The notes beneath the pieces were generated by a model that saw nothing but the letters and a program-made list of their open reading frames with translations, was not told the origin of the DNA and searched no databases. A stretch of DNA of 5,195 nucleotides from JBHPGW01 sp042569785. GTDB taxonomy: Bacteria; Planctomycetota; Phycisphaerae; Sedimentisphaerales; Anaerobacaceae. Below are positions 4,130 to 5,195 of the stretch, piece by piece. The stretch spans positions 1 through 5,195 of the forward strand of contig JBHPGW010000118.1 of NCBI GenBank assembly GCA_042569785.1, given 5' to 3'. Both the position numbers and the translations under genes were made by a program. The number at the start of each line of letters is the position of its first letter. Position 1 is the first letter of the stretch.

Positions 4130-4948
4130 ATGTATAATGAAAAACAAAAAGCTTTTACATTGGTTGAGTTGCTGGTAGTGATTTCAATTATTGGCTTGCT
4201 GATGTCTATATTGCTGCCTGTATTGTCAACTGCACGAGCTCAAGCTTACGCGGTGGTCTGCACGGTAAATCTTCGTCAACTTTTGATTGCCAATATGGGT
4301 TACGCTAACGAGAATGAAGATTTTTATGTGGCGGCAGCAAGTGATATGCTGGAGTATAAAGGAGGGTTACACCGTTGGCATGGGGTTCGCACCGATCCCG
4401 ATGAACCTTTTGACCCTACCAGGGGCCCGCTTGTTGGATACCTTGGTGATGGTAAAGTTAAAGAATGTCCTCGTAAAGTAAAATTTACAAAAAACACGGG
4501 ATGGAGTTCAAACTATGAACAGGGGTGTGGGGGGTATGGTTATAACATTAGTTATATTGGAAGCCGACTTTGGCGTGGGTATAGCACTATGGATTCCTGG
4601 AAAAGAGCGCATACTCAAACCACACGGATAACAGAGGTTGAAAATCCAAGTAAAACCTTGATGTTTGCTGATTGCGCGATGAGCCAAAACAGTAAATCTT
4701 ACAATGAAACCTCATTTGCCTGGCAACCATTTATACTTGATTTCAATGGCGATCCTACAGATAGGTATCTTTCTCCAACTATTCATTTTAGACACCGCCA
4801 TAAAGCAAATGTTGTATGGGTTGATGGTCATGTCAGTTCGCTTAAGATGGCTCAATTTGATTATACGAATGTCTATGGTGTTGATTCTGCTGATATGGAG
4901 TTGGGTTGGTTTGGGCCAATAGACAATCGTTTGTTTGATCTGGAATAA
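4130..4948 (+). CDS. Type II/IV pseudopilin with H-X9-DG C-terminal motif
   Basis: 272 residues. The N-terminus KQKA-FTLVELLVVISIIGLL is a class III prepilin signal: cleavage after Ala 9, methylated Phe, and Glu at mature position 5, followed by the assembly helix. The C-terminal part carries the prepilin-processing-associated H-X9-DG motif (first His of FRHRHKANVVWVDGHV, nine residues, then DG). The middle has Cys at about 44, 112, 132, 177 and a GYGYNISYIG segment typical of this planctomycete/verrucomicrobial group, which is usually membrane-anchored by the N-terminal helix and present in many copies per genome. It starts 24 bases after the preceding gene with no clear ribosome site, so translational coupling or co-transcription is likely. 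Its role here is unknown; association with the B12 riboswitch operon suggests an envelope-spanning or surface component for cobamide acquisition, but this is inference. The prepilin peptidase must be encoded elsewhere. Confidence 0.88.
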   Translation: MYNEKQKAFTLVELLVVISIIGLLMSILLPVLSTARAQAYAVVCTVNLRQLLIANMGYANENEDFYVAAASDMLEYKGGLHRWHGVRTDPDEPFDPTRGPLVGYLGDGKVKECPRKVKFTKNTGWSSNYEQGCGGYGYNISYIGSRLWRGYSTMDSWKRAHTQTTRITEVENPSKTLMFADCAMSQNSKSYNETSFAWQPFILDFNGDPTDRYLSPTIHFRHRHKANVVWVDGHVSSLKMAQFDYTNVYGVDSADMELGWFGPIDNRLFDLE

Positions 4949-4969
4949 ACTGGTTTTTGGTGTATTCTG

Positions 4970-4978
4970 TGGTATAAT
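4970..4978 (+). promoter_or_regulatory. Extended -10 promoter before the ComF-like gene
   Basis: TGG followed by TATAAT (4973-4978) is an extended -10 element. The best -35 candidate at 17 bp (CTGGTT, 4950-4955) is weak, as is usual for extended -10 promoters. The predicted start is around 4985-4986, at the GTG proposed as the ComF start codon. Confidence 0.45.
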
Positions 4979-4985
4979 AGTTGGT

Positions 4986-5195
4986 GTGGAAACGGGGAAA
5001 ATAAAACGTGCTGGGGTTTTTGCTTATCAGAGTTTACATCATCTTTTCTGGCCTGCGATCTGTATTAGCTGTAAGCGAACGATTAGTGATACCGATAGAA
5101 GTCTTTGCGAAAATTGCTGGGAGCAGCTTCGTGGTTGTGTTGAGGCTGATAGTTGTCCTGGCTGCGGGAAAGACGTCAGCAGGTATGCGGTGCTT
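4986..5195 (+). CDS. comF: ComF family protein, N-terminal part (runs off window)
   Basis: 70 codons are visible from GTG 4986, and the frame is still open at the window edge. The translation has LHHLFWPAICISCKR (residues 17-31), SLCENCW (39-45) and SCPGCGK (56-62), the cysteine pairs of the zinc-ribbon-like N-terminus of ComF proteins (amidophosphoribosyltransferase-like, linked to DNA uptake and natural transformation in other bacteria). The phosphoribosyltransferase domain would lie beyond the edge. GTG is chosen as the nearest plausible start; the frame stays open upstream, and no Shine-Dalgarno site is visible. With the promoter placed so close, leaderless translation is possible. It lies 37 bases after the pseudopilin gene on the same strand but probably forms its own transcription unit. 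Confidence 0.82.
   Translation, partial: METGKIKRAGVFAYQSLHHLFWPAICISCKRTISDTDRSLCENCWEQLRGCVEADSCPGCGKDVSRYAVL

Noticed and set aside
3450..4147. Three minus-strand open frames opposite the VFENG-domain gene, and plus-strand frames at 3117-3350, 4287-4481 and 4704-4922
   Set aside because: All are shadows of the strongly supported plus-strand genes in other frames, without start signals or recognisable domains.

Overview
The window most likely comes from a member of the Planctomycetota, probably the Phycisphaerae/Sedimentisphaerales side. This is inferred from gene content. It combines a PEP-CTERM surface protein, a secreted protein ending in a short dockerin-like calcium-binding pair, and a pseudopilin with the C-terminal H-X9-DG motif that is heavily amplified in Planctomycetota, Verrucomicrobiota and Lentisphaerota. 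Start sites often lack a clear Shine-Dalgarno sequence, base composition is moderate, and intergenic space is rich in small palindromes. No rRNA or tRNA is present to confirm the assignment.

Left part (1-1680), accessory and repeat-rich. A well-formed promoter (77-106) precedes about 260 nt that folds into at least six hairpins and ends in a strong intrinsic terminator (292-374). I read this as an unrecognised structured RNA. It is bracketed by two copies of a 34-bp repeat (35-68 and 390-423). A small orphan gene (443-751) follows, then three related GC-rich palindromes (787-1027), a 5'-truncated DDE transposase remnant on the minus strand (1028-1465), and short ATTCCC-N8-GGGAAT palindromes.

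Centre and right (1679-4948), the main interest. A clear cobalamin (B12) riboswitch aptamer (1679-1871) is followed by a possible switching hairpin and an intrinsic terminator (1992-2025). Three same-strand genes follow: a DUF4465-family protein with a PEP-CTERM anchor (2163-2942), a secreted protein carrying a VFENG-type domain and a dockerin-like tail (3014-4105), and an H-X9-DG pseudopilin (4130-4948). DUF4465-type and VFENG-type proteins are, as I recall, found with B12 uptake genes in Bacteroidota, where DUF4465-like surface lipoproteins (BtuH) bind cobalamin. The inference is that this is a planctomycete B12-capture operon in which lipoprotein anchoring is replaced by PEP-CTERM and dockerin-like modules, possibly with a pilus-like component.

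Right edge (4986-5195). The start of a ComF-family gene (Cys-rich zinc-binding N-terminus) runs off the window. It sits just behind an extended -10 promoter and is probably a separate transcription unit.
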